NCBI RefSeq assembly: GCF_000308535.1
Contig: NZ_BAFW01000024.1
Span: 1 to 34,806, forward strand
Direction of reading: 5' to 3'
From: Nocardia cerradoensis NBRC 101014
GTDB taxonomy: Bacteria > Actinomycetota > Actinomycetes > Mycobacteriales > Mycobacteriaceae
Length of the DNA: 34,806 nucleotides
Below, in pieces: positions 25,897-33,589 of this stretch; the stretch's first letter is position 1, and each line of letters starts with the position of its first letter. The notes under the pieces are model-generated. The model had not been told where the DNA came from and made no database searches. It saw only the letters and a list, made by a program, of their open reading frames with translations. The translations under genes and the position numbers were made by a program.

Positions 25897-27579
25897 ATGG
25901 CTGATCACGTTCGAACAGACGCTGAGCTCGGTTCGCCACCCACCGGTGCCAGACGGTGGTACGCCCTCGCGGTCCTCGCGCTGGGGCTCGGGATGGTGAC
26001 GCTGGACGGCACGGTCGTCGGTGTCTCACTGCCGGCGATCATCGGTGATCTGGGACTCGATTTCACCCAGGCGCAGTGGGTTTTCTGCGTGTACTCGGTG
26101 GTGCTCGCGGCCCTGCTGATCACCGTCGGCCGGATCGGTGACCGCTTCGGCCGCCGCGCCCTCTTCGCGCTCGGAGTGCTGATCTTCGTCGGTGGCAGCC
26201 TGTTGTCCGCCTCCGCCGATTCGGCGAGCCCGCTCATCTGGGGACGGCTCGTACAGGGCATCGGCGGTGCGGCGGTCGTGGCGGGATCCCTGGGCTCGGT
26301 AGCCGCGATGTTCCACGGCCGGGCCCGCGTGATCGCCTTCACCGCGTGGGTCGTCGCCCCGGCCGCCGCGGCGGTCGTCGGCGCGGCCCTCGGCGGGTGG
26401 TTCGTCGACTCCTTCACCTGGCCGTGGATCTTCCTGATCAACGTCCCGATCGCGGTGGTCGTACTGATCGGGACCGTGCTCGTGCCCGAAACCCGCATCG
26501 GCGCCGCGGCCACCGGACCGGATGTGGACGGATGGCTGCTCAGTACCGCCGGGTTCGCGCTGGTGATCTTCGCCCTCATCGAGGGGCAGCGCTACGGCTG
26601 GCTGCGGCCGCGGCGGGAGTTCACCGTGTTCGGCGTGACCTGGTCGACCCAATCGGCGAGCTCGCCCATACCCTTCGTACTCGGCGTCGGGGTCCTGCTG
26701 CTGGTGCTGTTCGTCTTCTGGGAACGACATCGGGTGAAGGTGGAACATGCTGCGCTGGTGGACTTCTCGCAGCTGCGCGATCCCCGGCACTGGGGTGACG
26801 GCGCGGCCCTGCTGATCGCGGCGGCACAGTTCGGAGTGCTCTTCGTGCTGCCGCTGTACCTGGTGAACTGTCTCGGGTTGTCTACGCTGCGAACGGGTTC
26901 GATTCTGGTGGTGCTGACCGGATGCGCGCTCATTTCGGCGGTCCTGACCGCCGGGCCACTGCGAACGGTACCTCCGCTGTGGCTGATACGGATCGGCCTG
27001 GCGATCGCGTTGCTCGCGATGGCGGTGACCGCGCTGGCGTTGACCTCGACGATTCCGGCGTGGGTGCCGACCGTGCTACTGGCCTGCTACGGAGTCGGTC
27101 TCGGGCTGGCCGCCGCCCCGCTCACGGCGAGCATGCGCACCGGCGCGGGCGCCATGGCATCGGATCCGGGATCGATCACCGCGGCCACGGCCCGGCCCGC
27201 CGGTGCCGCGCTGGGTGTGGCGGTTCTCGGCAGTACCCTCTCGATCGGTCTCGGCCATTTCCTGCCCGACCGGTTGAGCTACGTCCCGGGCCTGGCCACG
27301 CGCGCCGCCGGCGCGGTGGGTGCGGCCACCCGCGATTCGGCGGGCGGTGCGATCGTCGGACTGCGTGCGCAGCACGCACCGGCCGCCGTCACCGATGCGC
27401 TGGCCAACGGATTCGCCGACGCGACCCGCGTGGCCCTGCTCGGCGTCGCGGTCGTGCTGCTTCTGGCGTTCGTGGTGGCCACGCGCATCCCGTCCGACGC
27501 CGAACAGATCGAGGCCGAGCGGATCCAGGGCGAGCGGATCCAGGGCGAGCGGATCGATGGCGAACCGGGGTCCCGGTAG
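25897..27579 (+). CDS. MFS multidrug exporter, DHA2 (EmrB/QacA-like) type
   Basis: A 560-residue inner-membrane protein with about 14 hydrophobic segments, the count typical of DHA2 drug:proton antiporters. Motifs seen: LDGTVVGVSLPAI in TM1 (conserved Asp), GRIGDRFGRR (motif A) after TM2-3, and RLVQGIGGAAVVAGSLG (motif B-like) in TM4; motif C-like WVVAPAAAAVVGAALGGW is in TM5. GGGAG at 25886-25890 stands 6 nt before the ATG. The C-terminal tail after the last membrane segment is a short charged repeat of ERIQG units. It follows marR on the same strand after 147 nt with its own probable promoter. Substrate unknown. It ends 8 nt before the stop of the convergent DUF2071 gene. Confidence 0.93.
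   Translation: MADHVRTDAELGSPPTGARRWYALAVLALGLGMVTLDGTVVGVSLPAIIGDLGLDFTQAQWVFCVYSVVLAALLITVGRIGDRFGRRALFALGVLIFVGGSLLSASADSASPLIWGRLVQGIGGAAVVAGSLGSVAAMFHGRARVIAFTAWVVAPAAAAVVGAALGGWFVDSFTWPWIFLINVPIAVVVLIGTVLVPETRIGAAATGPDVDGWLLSTAGFALVIFALIEGQRYGWLRPRREFTVFGVTWSTQSASSPIPFVLGVGVLLLVLFVFWERHRVKVEHAALVDFSQLRDPRHWGDGAALLIAAAQFGVLFVLPLYLVNCLGLSTLRTGSILVVLTGCALISAVLTAGPLRTVPPLWLIRIGLAIALLAMAVTALALTSTIPAWVPTVLLACYGVGLGLAAAPLTASMRTGAGAMASDPGSITAATARPAGAALGVAVLGSTLSIGLGHFLPDRLSYVPGLATRAAGAVGAATRDSAGGAIVGLRAQHAPAAVTDALANGFADATRVALLGVAVVLLLAFVVATRIPSDAEQIEAERIQGERIQGERIDGEPGSR
27502..27561 (+). repeat. Tandem 15-bp repeat in the MFS C-terminal tail
   Basis: GAGCGGATCCAGGGC occurs exactly at 27517-27531 and 27532-27546 and with mismatches at 27547-27561; the preceding 27502-27516 is a more diverged copy. 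The units encode EQIEA, ERIQG, ERIQG, ERIDG. Unit length is a multiple of three, so copy number can change without breaking the frame. Confidence 0.85.
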
Positions 27580-27587
27580 TAGTGCGC

Positions 27588-28352
27588 TTATTCCGGATGT
27601 GCGCTATGCCCTGCGGACGTCGAGCCGGCATCGACCCGCAGAGGGGGAAGGGGGTGCCAGGTCGCCGGCACCTGCCGCATGAGTAAGGCGCAGTCGAGCA
27701 CCGCGCTGCCTGGCGGGAACCGGTCCCGGTCGTCGAAGACCGTGGACCGAACCGAGTGGATATCGACCGGCTCGACTTGCCATGCGTCCGTGTGGAGTTC
27801 GAGCCCATCCAGGCATCGACCGCTGTGCGTGGGCGAGAATCCGGCCGAGCCACGCCGAAAGAAGTCCGATGCCTGCGCCAGATCGGCGAACAGTTCGCTG
27901 CCCTGGAACCGCTCGGCGGTCCGGACGTCCACGCTCACGGAGACCGTCTTGTCCCGACTGGTGAAGGCCACATGCAGATCCTGCGCTGTCTCCCGCACGT
28001 CGAATCGCGCCGAACTGTGCTCACCCGGAAACAGCCGGCCACCGGCAAGTACATTGATCGCCGAACCGCTGTCGCGGCGCGGGATGTACACACCGGTCGA
28101 GAGTCCCTGCGGACCATCCCACTCGACAGCGATCCGATGCGCCGCGTTCTCGGTGCGCATCCCGACCCACCCGGGCAGCCAACTGGGGCGGAACTGTCCG
28201 AGGCGGACCAGGCAGATGCCGGCAACCGCGCGGCCGTCAACCAGTTGAGGGCGCATCGGTCGCGGCACCAAGCGCGCGGCGGCCTCGGGGTCGATTCGGT
28301 AGTTCACGAGAAGGCGCCGCTCGATGACGCTGGACATCCGCGGAGGTCTCAT
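27588..28352 (-). CDS. DUF2071 (YqjF-like) protein
   Basis: A 254-residue protein resembling the DUF2071/YqjF group, which has an acetoacetate-decarboxylase-like fold and no established activity. Visible family-type features are the opening RRLLVNYRIDPEAAARLVP, the segment VDGRAVAGICLVRLGQFRP, and a later GVYIPRRDSGSAINVLAGG stretch. The ATG at 28352 is chosen because it overlaps the ArsR stop codon (TGATG) and GGGAA lies just upstream; the open frame further upstream is the ArsR gene in another frame. Coupled expression with the repressor suggests it is the regulated target. It has no signal peptide or membrane segment. Family call is by recognition, so moderate certainty. Confidence 0.75.
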   Translation of the reverse strand: MRPPRMSSVIERRLLVNYRIDPEAAARLVPRPMRPQLVDGRAVAGICLVRLGQFRPSWLPGWVGMRTENAAHRIAVEWDGPQGLSTGVYIPRRDSGSAINVLAGGRLFPGEHSSARFDVRETAQDLHVAFTSRDKTVSVSVDVRTAERFQGSELFADLAQASDFFRRGSAGFSPTHSGRCLDGLELHTDAWQVEPVDIHSVRSTVFDDRDRFPPGSAVLDCALLMRQVPATWHPLPPLRVDAGSTSAGHSAHPE

Positions 28353-28687
28353 CAGGTTTCCCTGTTCTTCGTGGTTCGCAGTCTGCGCTGCCTGACGACG
28401 ACCTGTTCCGGGCAGATCGCGCTGAGGAACCTGCCGACACATAACGCCAGTCGTTCCTCGACAAGCGAGTAGTAGATCCGATTGGCGACTCGTCGCTCTC
28501 GGACGAGCCCGGCTGCCTTGAGCACACCCAGATGCCGGGAGATCGAAGGACCGCTGATCGGAAACTTCGCGGCGATATCACCCGCGGTCAACTCGCCGGA
28601 GCGCAGATCCTCCAAGATCTGTCGGCGCGTGGAGTCGGCCAGCGCGCGGAACACTCCGGCTTCCTCTTCAGGCCCGAACTCGGTCAT
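28352..28687 (-). CDS. ArsR/SdpR-type winged-helix repressor
   Basis: A 111-residue ArsR-family regulator. The family core is FRALADSTRRQILEDL, then the helix-turn-helix LTAGDIAAKFPISGPSISRHL, then GVLKAAGLVRERRVANRIYYSL (recognition helix end and wing). The metal-binding Cys pair ELCVCDL of ArsR/SmtB proteins is absent, so it resembles the SdpR-like non-metal group. The last base of its TGA is the first base of the DUF2071 start, giving a coupled two-gene unit. A 20-bp palindrome covers its promoter. The likely -10 (TAAATT) ends 6 nt before the ATG, so the mRNA is probably leaderless and self-repressed. Confidence 0.92.
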   Translation of the reverse strand: MTEFGPEEEAGVFRALADSTRRQILEDLRSGELTAGDIAAKFPISGPSISRHLGVLKAAGLVRERRVANRIYYSLVEERLALCVGRFLSAICPEQVVVRQRRLRTTKNRET

Positions 28688-28693
28688 GTTTAC

Positions 28694-28723
28694 AATTTAG
28701 CACCATAGCTAAATAGCGAACAA
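28694..28723 (-). promoter_or_regulatory. arsR promoter overlapped by a 20-bp palindrome
   Basis: On the minus strand TTGTTC (28723-28718), an 18-nt spacer and TAAATT (28699-28694) form a plausible -35/-10 pair. ATTTAGC and GCTAAAT (28695-28701 and 28708-28714, 6-nt spacer) are a perfect 7-bp inverted repeat covering the -10 and spacer, as expected for an ArsR operator that blocks RNA polymerase. Confidence 0.65.
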
Positions 28724-28766
28724 AGAAGGTATTCCAGCTGCCGGGGCACGGGATCACCCGTCGCCG

Positions 28767-29165
28767 TCACCAGTCGATCAGGTCGAGTTCGTGCAGGCGC
28801 CGGAAGACCAGCATCGAGCCGGGCGCGACATGCGGCATGGCCGCGTACTCGCCGACGGTGAAGTAGCGCAGTTCGGCGATCTCGCTCGTCGGCGTCGGTT
28901 CGCCGGTGAGATCCGCGGTGAAACAAGTCATGTGCAGCGCGGTGCCCGGCGTGTGCCCGTACGCCTCACATTCGAAGACACCCAGCTCGTCGTGGGCCGT
29001 CACGTCGACCCCCAGTTCTTCCCGCACCTCGCGGTACAGCGCCTGCACCGGTGATTCGCCGGGGTCGATCTTCCCGCCCGCCATATAGAACACCTCTTTG
29101 CCGGTCGACCGTGTTTGCAGCAGACGACGATTCCGGATGTGGGCGAGCGCGGCGGTGCGAATCAT
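28767..29165 (-). CDS. Nudix hydrolase
   Basis: A 132-residue Nudix enzyme, of the class that hydrolyses a nucleoside diphosphate linked to some other moiety. The complete Nudix box GX5EX7REVREELGV is at residues 31-53 (Glu37; REVREE 45-50 binds the metal). The start at 29165 (MIRTAALAHI) is chosen because it opens the first beta strand of the fold and GAAGG lies 8 nt upstream; the longer frame to 29510 would cover the upstream gene and is Arg/Pro-rich shadow. It is the last gene of the minus-strand cluster with encapsulin, 44 nt after the PH-like protein. Substrate unknown. Confidence 0.92.
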   Translation of the reverse strand: MIRTAALAHIRNRRLLQTRSTGKEVFYMAGGKIDPGESPVQALYREVREELGVDVTAHDELGVFECEAYGHTPGTALHMTCFTADLTGEPTPTSEIAELRYFTVGEYAAMPHVAPGSMLVFRRLHELDLIDW

Positions 29166-29209
29166 GGAGGGAGCCTTCACGATACGGTCGGTACGGGCGG
29201 GCGCGGAGC

Positions 29210-29800
29210 TCACTGGGCGGCCGGTGCGAGCTTCCAGTGTTCGTGCAGGGCCGAGGCGATCTCGGGCAGCAGGGTGACCGGTATCCGCTTCTCGCGCAGG
29301 ATCCGGCGGATCTCGGCGACCTGTTCGCGCTTGCGATGTTCGTAGGCGTTGGACACCGGATGCCGCACCGGCGGAATACTGAGCAGAACCAGCTCGTCGT
29401 GCGGTTCGTCGCCGCCGGTCAGATCCAGTGCCAGCGACCAGCGGGCCCGCTCGTCGAGGGCGAACCGGCCCGCCACCACCCGATCCCACTCCAGCCGCGA
29501 TTCGGCCCACGGGGTGCGCCGATAGATCGCGCGGTCGGTGAGAACGACGACATCGCGACCGAACAGCGCTACCAGCAGCGAGATACCCGCCACCGCCCCG
29601 GCCAGCAGCCCGGTGAAGATCCGGTTCACCCCGAACAGGAGCACCACGGCACCGCAGATCACCAGCACCGACAGCACGGCGAGCGCACTGTAGGTGAGGG
29701 TGCGGCGGCCGGTGACGACACCGGCCCGCACCGCACGCATCGGCCCGCGGGACCGGCGGGAGATGTCGGGTCCGGAAACCGGTGGGACGTCGTCGCTCAT
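29210..29800 (-). CDS. Two-TM membrane protein with PH-like domain, unknown role
   Basis: A 196-residue protein. Residues 1-32 are a basic, Ser/Arg/Pro-rich cytoplasmic head. Two hydrophobic segments follow (about 35-56 and 61-79), then a soluble domain starting GRDVVVLTDRAIYRRTPWAE whose pattern (a beta strand with TDRAIYRR, then SRLEWDRV) looks like bacterial PH-domain proteins. The C-terminus is a charged helix. GAGGTG precedes the ATG by 5 nt. It begins 31 nt after the encapsulin stop on the same strand and is probably co-transcribed. No encapsulin targeting motif is present at its end. Function is not known; the PH assignment is inference from pattern. Confidence 0.7.
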   Translation of the reverse strand: MSDDVPPVSGPDISRRSRGPMRAVRAGVVTGRRTLTYSALAVLSVLVICGAVVLLFGVNRIFTGLLAGAVAGISLLVALFGRDVVVLTDRAIYRRTPWAESRLEWDRVVAGRFALDERARWSLALDLTGGDEPHDELVLLSIPPVRHPVSNAYEHRKREQVAEIRRILREKRIPVTLLPEIASALHEHWKLAPAAQ

Positions 29801-29831
29801 GGTGACACCTCGGAGATCGCTCGCGCCCGGC

Positions 29832-30632
29832 TCAGCCGCGCAGCGGGACCGCGGCCTCGGCGGTGTAGACCAGGAAGGTCAGGCTTTCCTGGAAGTACAG
29901 CTGCACGCTCTCCGCGTCGTGGGACAGGTAGCCGATCGACAGATCCTGACCCAGTTGCAGATCGAAGTCGCCGCCGCGGGTGGTCAGCACGAAGGCGCCG
30001 TCGATGGCGGGCGCCCAGATGATCTCGCCCTCGGGGATCAGCCGCTCGATATGCGTGCGGATCGGGTGGCCGTGGTCGGAGGTCTCACTCACGGCGGTGT
30101 ACAGATCGGCGCTCAGCAGCACCGAATACGGCCCGTCGACACCGGCGAGCCGCAACTTGCTCAGCGCCTGGGCGATGGCCTCGGGAATGAGGCGCGGATC
30201 GCTGGGCGCGGTGACAGGAGTGTTCGACACGGCCGCTCGGATGCCGGTGATGCCGGCGGCGGGGTAGCCCTCGAAGACGGCGCGGTCCTCGGCGAACGCG
30301 ATCTTGCGGGCGGCATCCTTCACCGGATCCAGATCGGCGTCCTCGGCGCCGCGCTCGACGTTGTCGAGCTCCTCGCGCGAGAGCGTGAACGGCACCCGCA
30401 ACTCGACCAGCGGCGCCACCAGGCGCTGGCGGGCCTGCACGCCCTGATCCGGCGCGTCGATGACGGTGGTGCGTCCCAATCCGACCGCGGAGTAGTCGGT
30501 GCCGTGCGGGCCGGACAGGTCCACCACCCGGCGACCGGCGATATGACGCCGGAAGGTGCGCGTCGCCTCCTCCTCGATGGCCGACCACGCCTCGGAGGTG
30601 ATCGGCGCGAGTTCACGGTGCAGATTGTTCAT
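29832..30632 (-). CDS. enc: Encapsulin shell protein (family 1)
   Basis: A 266-residue protein of the HK97-fold encapsulin family; members of this length assemble into 60-subunit nanocompartments of about 24 nm. Recognisable parts are the N-terminal MNNLHRELAPITSEAW (binds cargo peptides on the inner face in known structures), the RRVVDLSGPHG segment, IPEAIAQALSKLR and the closing LTFLVYTAEAAVPL strand. The ATG at 30632 overlaps the DyP stop by 4 nt (ATGA), fixing the start; the frame extends further upstream only as a shadow of the peroxidase gene. The adjacent peroxidase carries the matching targeting peptide, so shell and cargo are made together. Very confident of family; cargo pairing is inference backed by the peptide. 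Confidence 0.96.
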   Translation of the reverse strand: MNNLHRELAPITSEAWSAIEEEATRTFRRHIAGRRVVDLSGPHGTDYSAVGLGRTTVIDAPDQGVQARQRLVAPLVELRVPFTLSREELDNVERGAEDADLDPVKDAARKIAFAEDRAVFEGYPAAGITGIRAAVSNTPVTAPSDPRLIPEAIAQALSKLRLAGVDGPYSVLLSADLYTAVSETSDHGHPIRTHIERLIPEGEIIWAPAIDGAFVLTTRGGDFDLQLGQDLSIGYLSHDAESVQLYFQESLTFLVYTAEAAVPLRG

Positions 30633-31681
30633 TGGGGAATCCTTTTCAACGTGCCGATACCGAGAGAGCCGTCGCCGGAAGGCGCGGCCGCGGGCAGCTC
30701 GGCGATACCGGCTGCCCCGAGTTCCAGGTCCTGCTCCGAATCCGCCTCCTGTTCGGGGGCGTCGGGAAGGTCGTCGAAGAAATCGTTGGCCGGGGTGAAG
30801 AACAGCGTGCCGGTGATCGCGGTGGAGAAATCGAGAATCCGGTCGTAGGGAGCTTCGTCGGTGCCGAGGAACATGCGCACCAGCATCCGCTCGGTGACAT
30901 CCGGGGTAGCCGCGTAAGCGATGTAGTACGTGCCGAATTCGCCCTCGCGGACACTGCCGAAAGGCATGTTGGCGCGCAGGATCTGGCGTTCGGTGCCGTC
31001 CGGATCGATCAGGGTGTTGACCGCGACATGAGAATCCGCCGGCTTGTCCTCGTCGGACAGTTCCAGATCTTCGAGTTTGGTCCGGCCGATGACGAGTTGC
31101 TGCTCCTCGACGGTCAGCGAACTCCACGCCTCCAGATCGTGCAGGTACTTCTGCACGACGACATAACTGCCGCCGGCGAAGTCGGGATCCTCGTCACCGA
31201 TCAGGGCCGCGGCGACCGCGGCGGGGCCCTCGGGATTCTCGGTGCCGTCGACGAAGCCGAGCAGGTCGCGCTGTTCGAAGTAGCGGAATCCGACCGTCTC
31301 GTCGATGATCGTGGCCGCACCCTTCAACCGGGAACCGATCAGCATCGCCAATTCGAAACAGGCGTCCGGCAATTCACCCTTGATGTGAAACAGCAGATCG
31401 CCCGGCGTGGCGGGAGCCTGATGCTTCGGCCCGGCGTAACCCGGAAATTCGTGCAGTTCAGCGGGTTTCGGGCCGGCGAACAGCCGATCCCAGGCGGCGG
31501 AACCGATACTCGTCACGCAGGACAGCTGTGTCTGCGGCACCCGGAATCCGATCGAGCGGCGCAGCCCGGCCAGATCGGCGAGAAGGTCGCGCACCACCGG
31601 CTCACCGCCCTCGTCGATGGTCGCGACGAGGAAGATCGCGGCGCGCGAGAGCGGATCGAGGATCGGCTGCGGCTCACCCAT
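30629..31681 (-). CDS. DyP-type heme peroxidase, encapsulin cargo
   Basis: A 350-residue dye-decolorizing peroxidase. The GxxDG motif is GFVDG with the catalytic Asp145, the proximal heme ligand is His218 in DSHVAVNT, and the distal Arg is Arg236 in LRANMPFG. After the catalytic domain an acidic/Ala-Pro linker (about 305-336) leads to the last 14 residues, DGSLGIGTLKRIPQ, which match the known encapsulin-loading peptide of DyP cargos. No Tat signal is present, consistent with packaging in the cytoplasm. The ATG at 31681 is taken; a TTG two codons upstream is possible. TACCCT lies 7 nt before the ATG with no Shine-Dalgarno tract, hinting at a leaderless transcript in addition to readthrough from the cupin gene. 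Confidence 0.95.
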   Translation of the reverse strand: MGEPQPILDPLSRAAIFLVATIDEGGEPVVRDLLADLAGLRRSIGFRVPQTQLSCVTSIGSAAWDRLFAGPKPAELHEFPGYAGPKHQAPATPGDLLFHIKGELPDACFELAMLIGSRLKGAATIIDETVGFRYFEQRDLLGFVDGTENPEGPAAVAAALIGDEDPDFAGGSYVVVQKYLHDLEAWSSLTVEEQQLVIGRTKLEDLELSDEDKPADSHVAVNTLIDPDGTERQILRANMPFGSVREGEFGTYYIAYAATPDVTERMLVRMFLGTDEAPYDRILDFSTAITGTLFFTPANDFFDDLPDAPEQEADSEQDLELGAAGIAELPAAAPSGDGSLGIGTLKRIPQ

Positions 31682-31745
31682 GATCAACAGGGTACGGTGC
31701 CCGTCCGACAGCGCGTGCGGACGGCCCGGCCCCGCGAGACCGGCC

Positions 31746-32072
31746 TCACTTCGCGACGGTCAGCAGGAATACCGCGTCGTCGATCGCTTTCACGCTGTGC
31801 CGGGCCGACGGAATGACCAGCAGATCGCCGGGCGATCCCTTCCACTCGTTGGTGCCGCAGATCAGAATCAGGGTTCCGGTCAGAACCTGCAGGGTGGCTT
31901 CACCGTGAGTTTCGTGCTCGGCCAGGCTCTGGCCGGCGGTCAGGGCGATCAGGGTCTGGCGCAGGCTGTGGGTGTGGCCGCCGTAGAGGGTTTGCGAACT
32001 GCGTCCACTCGTGGCGGATGCGGCCAGCTTCAGCTGCTGGCGAGCCGCCGCCGTCAGCGATTTCTTGTCCAT
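31746..32072 (-). CDS. Small cupin-domain protein
   Basis: A 108-residue single-domain cupin. The first cupin motif is present in altered form, HETHGEATLQVLTG (metal-ligand-type His and Glu), and the second is PGDLLVIPSARHSVKAI with the closing His. The protein is predicted cytoplasmic. GAGAGG stands 6 nt before the ATG. It is the first gene of the cluster, 64 nt upstream of the DyP peroxidase on the same strand, so it may belong to the encapsulin operon. Small cupins serve as metal enzymes, sensors or binding proteins; nothing here decides which. It has no targeting peptide at either end. Confidence 0.85.
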   Translation of the reverse strand: MDKKSLTAAARQQLKLAASATSGRSSQTLYGGHTHSLRQTLIALTAGQSLAEHETHGEATLQVLTGTLILICGTNEWKGSPGDLLVIPSARHSVKAIDDAVFLLTVAK

Positions 32073-32105
32073 GATCTGCCTCTCGCGGTTCAGCCGGGAT
32101 CGGGG

Positions 32106-32117
32106 CTGTGGTCACAG
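32106..32117. promoter_or_regulatory. Short palindrome upstream of the cupin gene
   Basis: CTGTG, GT, CACAG (32106-32117) is a 12-bp palindrome with a 2-nt centre, 33 nt before the cupin ATG on the minus strand. It is placed where an operator for the cupin-DyP-encapsulin cluster would be expected. Chance occurrence is possible. Confidence 0.35.
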
Positions 32118-32149
32118 GCTGGATATCGCTGAGTATGCCGGACCCACCT

Positions 32150-32166
32150 CGCCCGGTCGGGCGTTT
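32150..32166 (+). terminator. GC-rich hairpin in the folA-cupin gap
   Basis: CGCCCG (32150-32155), GT, CGGGCG (32158-32163) is a perfect inverted repeat followed by TTT on the plus strand. On the minus strand, where the flanking genes are read, no T run follows, so it may be only a structural barrier between folA and the cupin gene. Confidence 0.35.
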
Positions 32167-32204
32167 CGCCGATGCGATTCGGGTTCGAGATCTGCCGGGC
32201 CCGT

Positions 32205-32711
32205 TCAGCCGACGGTCGCCGGGGCGGTGTCGCGGGCGAAGCGCCGGATCCGGTACCGCAGACCCGACCGCGACTGCGACCACGGTGCGTCCTCCACCTG
32301 CCACTCGCCGTCGATCGCGGGTGCGTAGGCGTCGCCGGGGATATCGGTGTCGACTTCGGTGACCATCAGGTCGGTCGCGTAATCCATTGCCTGCCGGTAG
32401 ATTTCGCCGCCGCCGATGATCCACACGGTCTCCGCGGCGGCCAGTGCGATGGCGCCGGCCACCGAATCGGCGCGTTCGGCGCCGGGGGCCGACCACTGCG
32501 ATTGCCGCGTGATGACGATATTGCGCCGCCCGGGCAGCGGGCGGAAGCGCGCGGGCAGAGAATCCCAGGTGCGCCGGCCCATCAGCACCGGATGATCGGC
32601 GGTGACCGTTTTGAAATGCGCCATATCCTCGGGCACCCGCCACGGGATGGCATTGTCGGCGCCGATCACGCCGGCCGGGGTCTGCGCCCAGATCAGCCCG
32701 ATGCGGCTCAT
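32205..32711 (-). CDS. folA: Dihydrofolate reductase
   Basis: A 168-residue NADPH-dependent reductase that regenerates tetrahydrofolate from the dihydrofolate made by thymidylate synthase; target of trimethoprim. Seen: [20 protein letters not shown] at the N-terminus (Met20-loop region), the substrate-binding acid Asp29 in [27 protein letters not shown], and [12 protein letters not shown] for cofactor binding. Length is normal for the family. The start at 32711 overlaps the thyA stop by 4 nt (ATGA), so the two are translationally coupled; the longer frame upstream is a shadow of thyA. Confidence 0.97.
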   Translation of the reverse strand: MSRIGLIWAQTPAGVIGADNAIPWRVPEDMAHFKTVTADHPVLMGRRTWDSLPARFRPLPGRRNIVITRQSQWSAPGAERADSVAGAIALAAAETVWIIGGGEIYRQAMDYATDLMVTEVDTDIPGDAYAPAIDGEWQVEDAPWSQSRSGLRYRIRRFARDTAPATVG

Positions 32712-33520
32712 ACCGCCACCGGCGCCTTGATCGCCGGATGATGGCGGTAGTCGAGCACCTCCACATCCTCGAAGACGTAGTCGAACAGGCTCGGCGCGGG
32801 CCGCAGATGCAACCGGGGGAACGGATACGGTTCGCGGCTCAGCTGTTCGCGGACCTGGGTCAGATGGTTGTCGTAGATGTGGCAGTCGCCGCCGGTCCAG
32901 ATGAAATCGCCGGGCTCCAACTCCGTCTGCTGCGCGACCATATGGGTGAGCAGGGCATAGCTCGCGATATTGAACGGCACCCCGAGGAACAGGTCGGCGC
33001 TGCGCTGATACAGCTGGCAGGACAGTTTTCCGTCCGCCACGTGGAATTGGAAGAACGCATGGCAGGGCGCCAGCGCCATCTTGTCCAGATCCGCAACATT
33101 CCACGCGGAGACGATGATCCGGCGGGAATCCGGGTCGGTGCGAAGCGTTTGCAGAACCTGCGCTATCTGGTCGATATGGGTGCCGTCCGGCGTGGGCCAG
33201 CTGCGCCACTGGACCCCGTAGACCGGGCCCAGTTCACCGTGCGCGTCGGCCCATTCGTCCCAGATCGTGACGCCGTGCTCGTGTAGCCAGCGGATATTGG
33301 AATCGCCGCGCAGGAACCACAGCAATTCGTAGACGATCGACTTCAGATGCACCTTTTTCGTGGTGATCAGCGGGAATCCGGCGGAGAGGTCGTAGCGCAG
33401 CTGGTGTCCGAAAATCGAACGCGTACCCGTCCCGGTGCGGTCGGATTTCGGCGTACCGCGCTCGAGTACCAGCCGCAGCAGATCCTCGTACTGGGTGTCG
33501 TTTCCGGGCGCGCCGTCCAT
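32708..33520 (-). CDS. thyA: Thymidylate synthase
   Basis: A 270-residue enzyme that methylates dUMP to dTMP with methylene-tetrahydrofolate. Catalytic Cys153 is in [12 protein letters not shown], the phosphate-binding arginines are in [10 protein letters not shown] and [11 protein letters not shown], and [20 protein letters not shown] is the family signature region. The ATG at 33520 is chosen because the classical ThyA N-terminus ([13 protein letters not shown]) begins just after it and total length matches E. coli ThyA; the longer frame to 33568 would run across the TAGGCT promoter hexamer. TAGGCT lies 7 nt before the ATG, with no Shine-Dalgarno tract, so the mRNA is probably leaderless. 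First gene of the thyA-folA pair, divergent from cobF. Confidence 0.97.
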   Translation of the reverse strand: MDGAPGNDTQYEDLLRLVLERGTPKSDRTGTGTRSIFGHQLRYDLSAGFPLITTKKVHLKSIVYELLWFLRGDSNIRWLHEHGVTIWDEWADAHGELGPVYGVQWRSWPTPDGTHIDQIAQVLQTLRTDPDSRRIIVSAWNVADLDKMALAPCHAFFQFHVADGKLSCQLYQRSADLFLGVPFNIASYALLTHMVAQQTELEPGDFIWTGGDCHIYDNHLTQVREQLSREPYPFPRLHLRPAPSLFDYVFEDVEVLDYRHHPAIKAPVAV

Positions 33521-33563
33521 ATCCGCAAGCCTAGCCTTCGGGCTATCACCTGGCCTCCGGGCT

Positions 33564-33589
33564 ACCACCGGCTCTCATCGCCCGGTGGT
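33564..33589. promoter_or_regulatory. 8-bp inverted repeat in the thyA-cobF divergent promoter
   Basis: ACCACCGG (33564-33571) and CCGGTGGT (33582-33589) are perfect arms with a 10-nt spacer, lying between the two outward-facing -10-like hexamers (33528-33533 for thyA, 33598-33603 for cobF). It could bind a regulator acting on both genes. Confidence 0.45.

Noticed and set aside
28746..28763. Terminator after the Nudix gene (ACGGG-ATCA-CCCGT)
   Set aside because: The stem is only 5 bp and no T run follows directly on the minus strand.
29166..29510. N-terminal extension of the Nudix frame
   Set aside because: It is antisense-like shadow of the PH-like gene region and lies before a good start with ribosome site and fold start.
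30633..31127. N-terminal extension of the encapsulin frame
   Set aside because: It overlaps the DyP gene in another frame; known encapsulins start at the MNNLHREL-type sequence.
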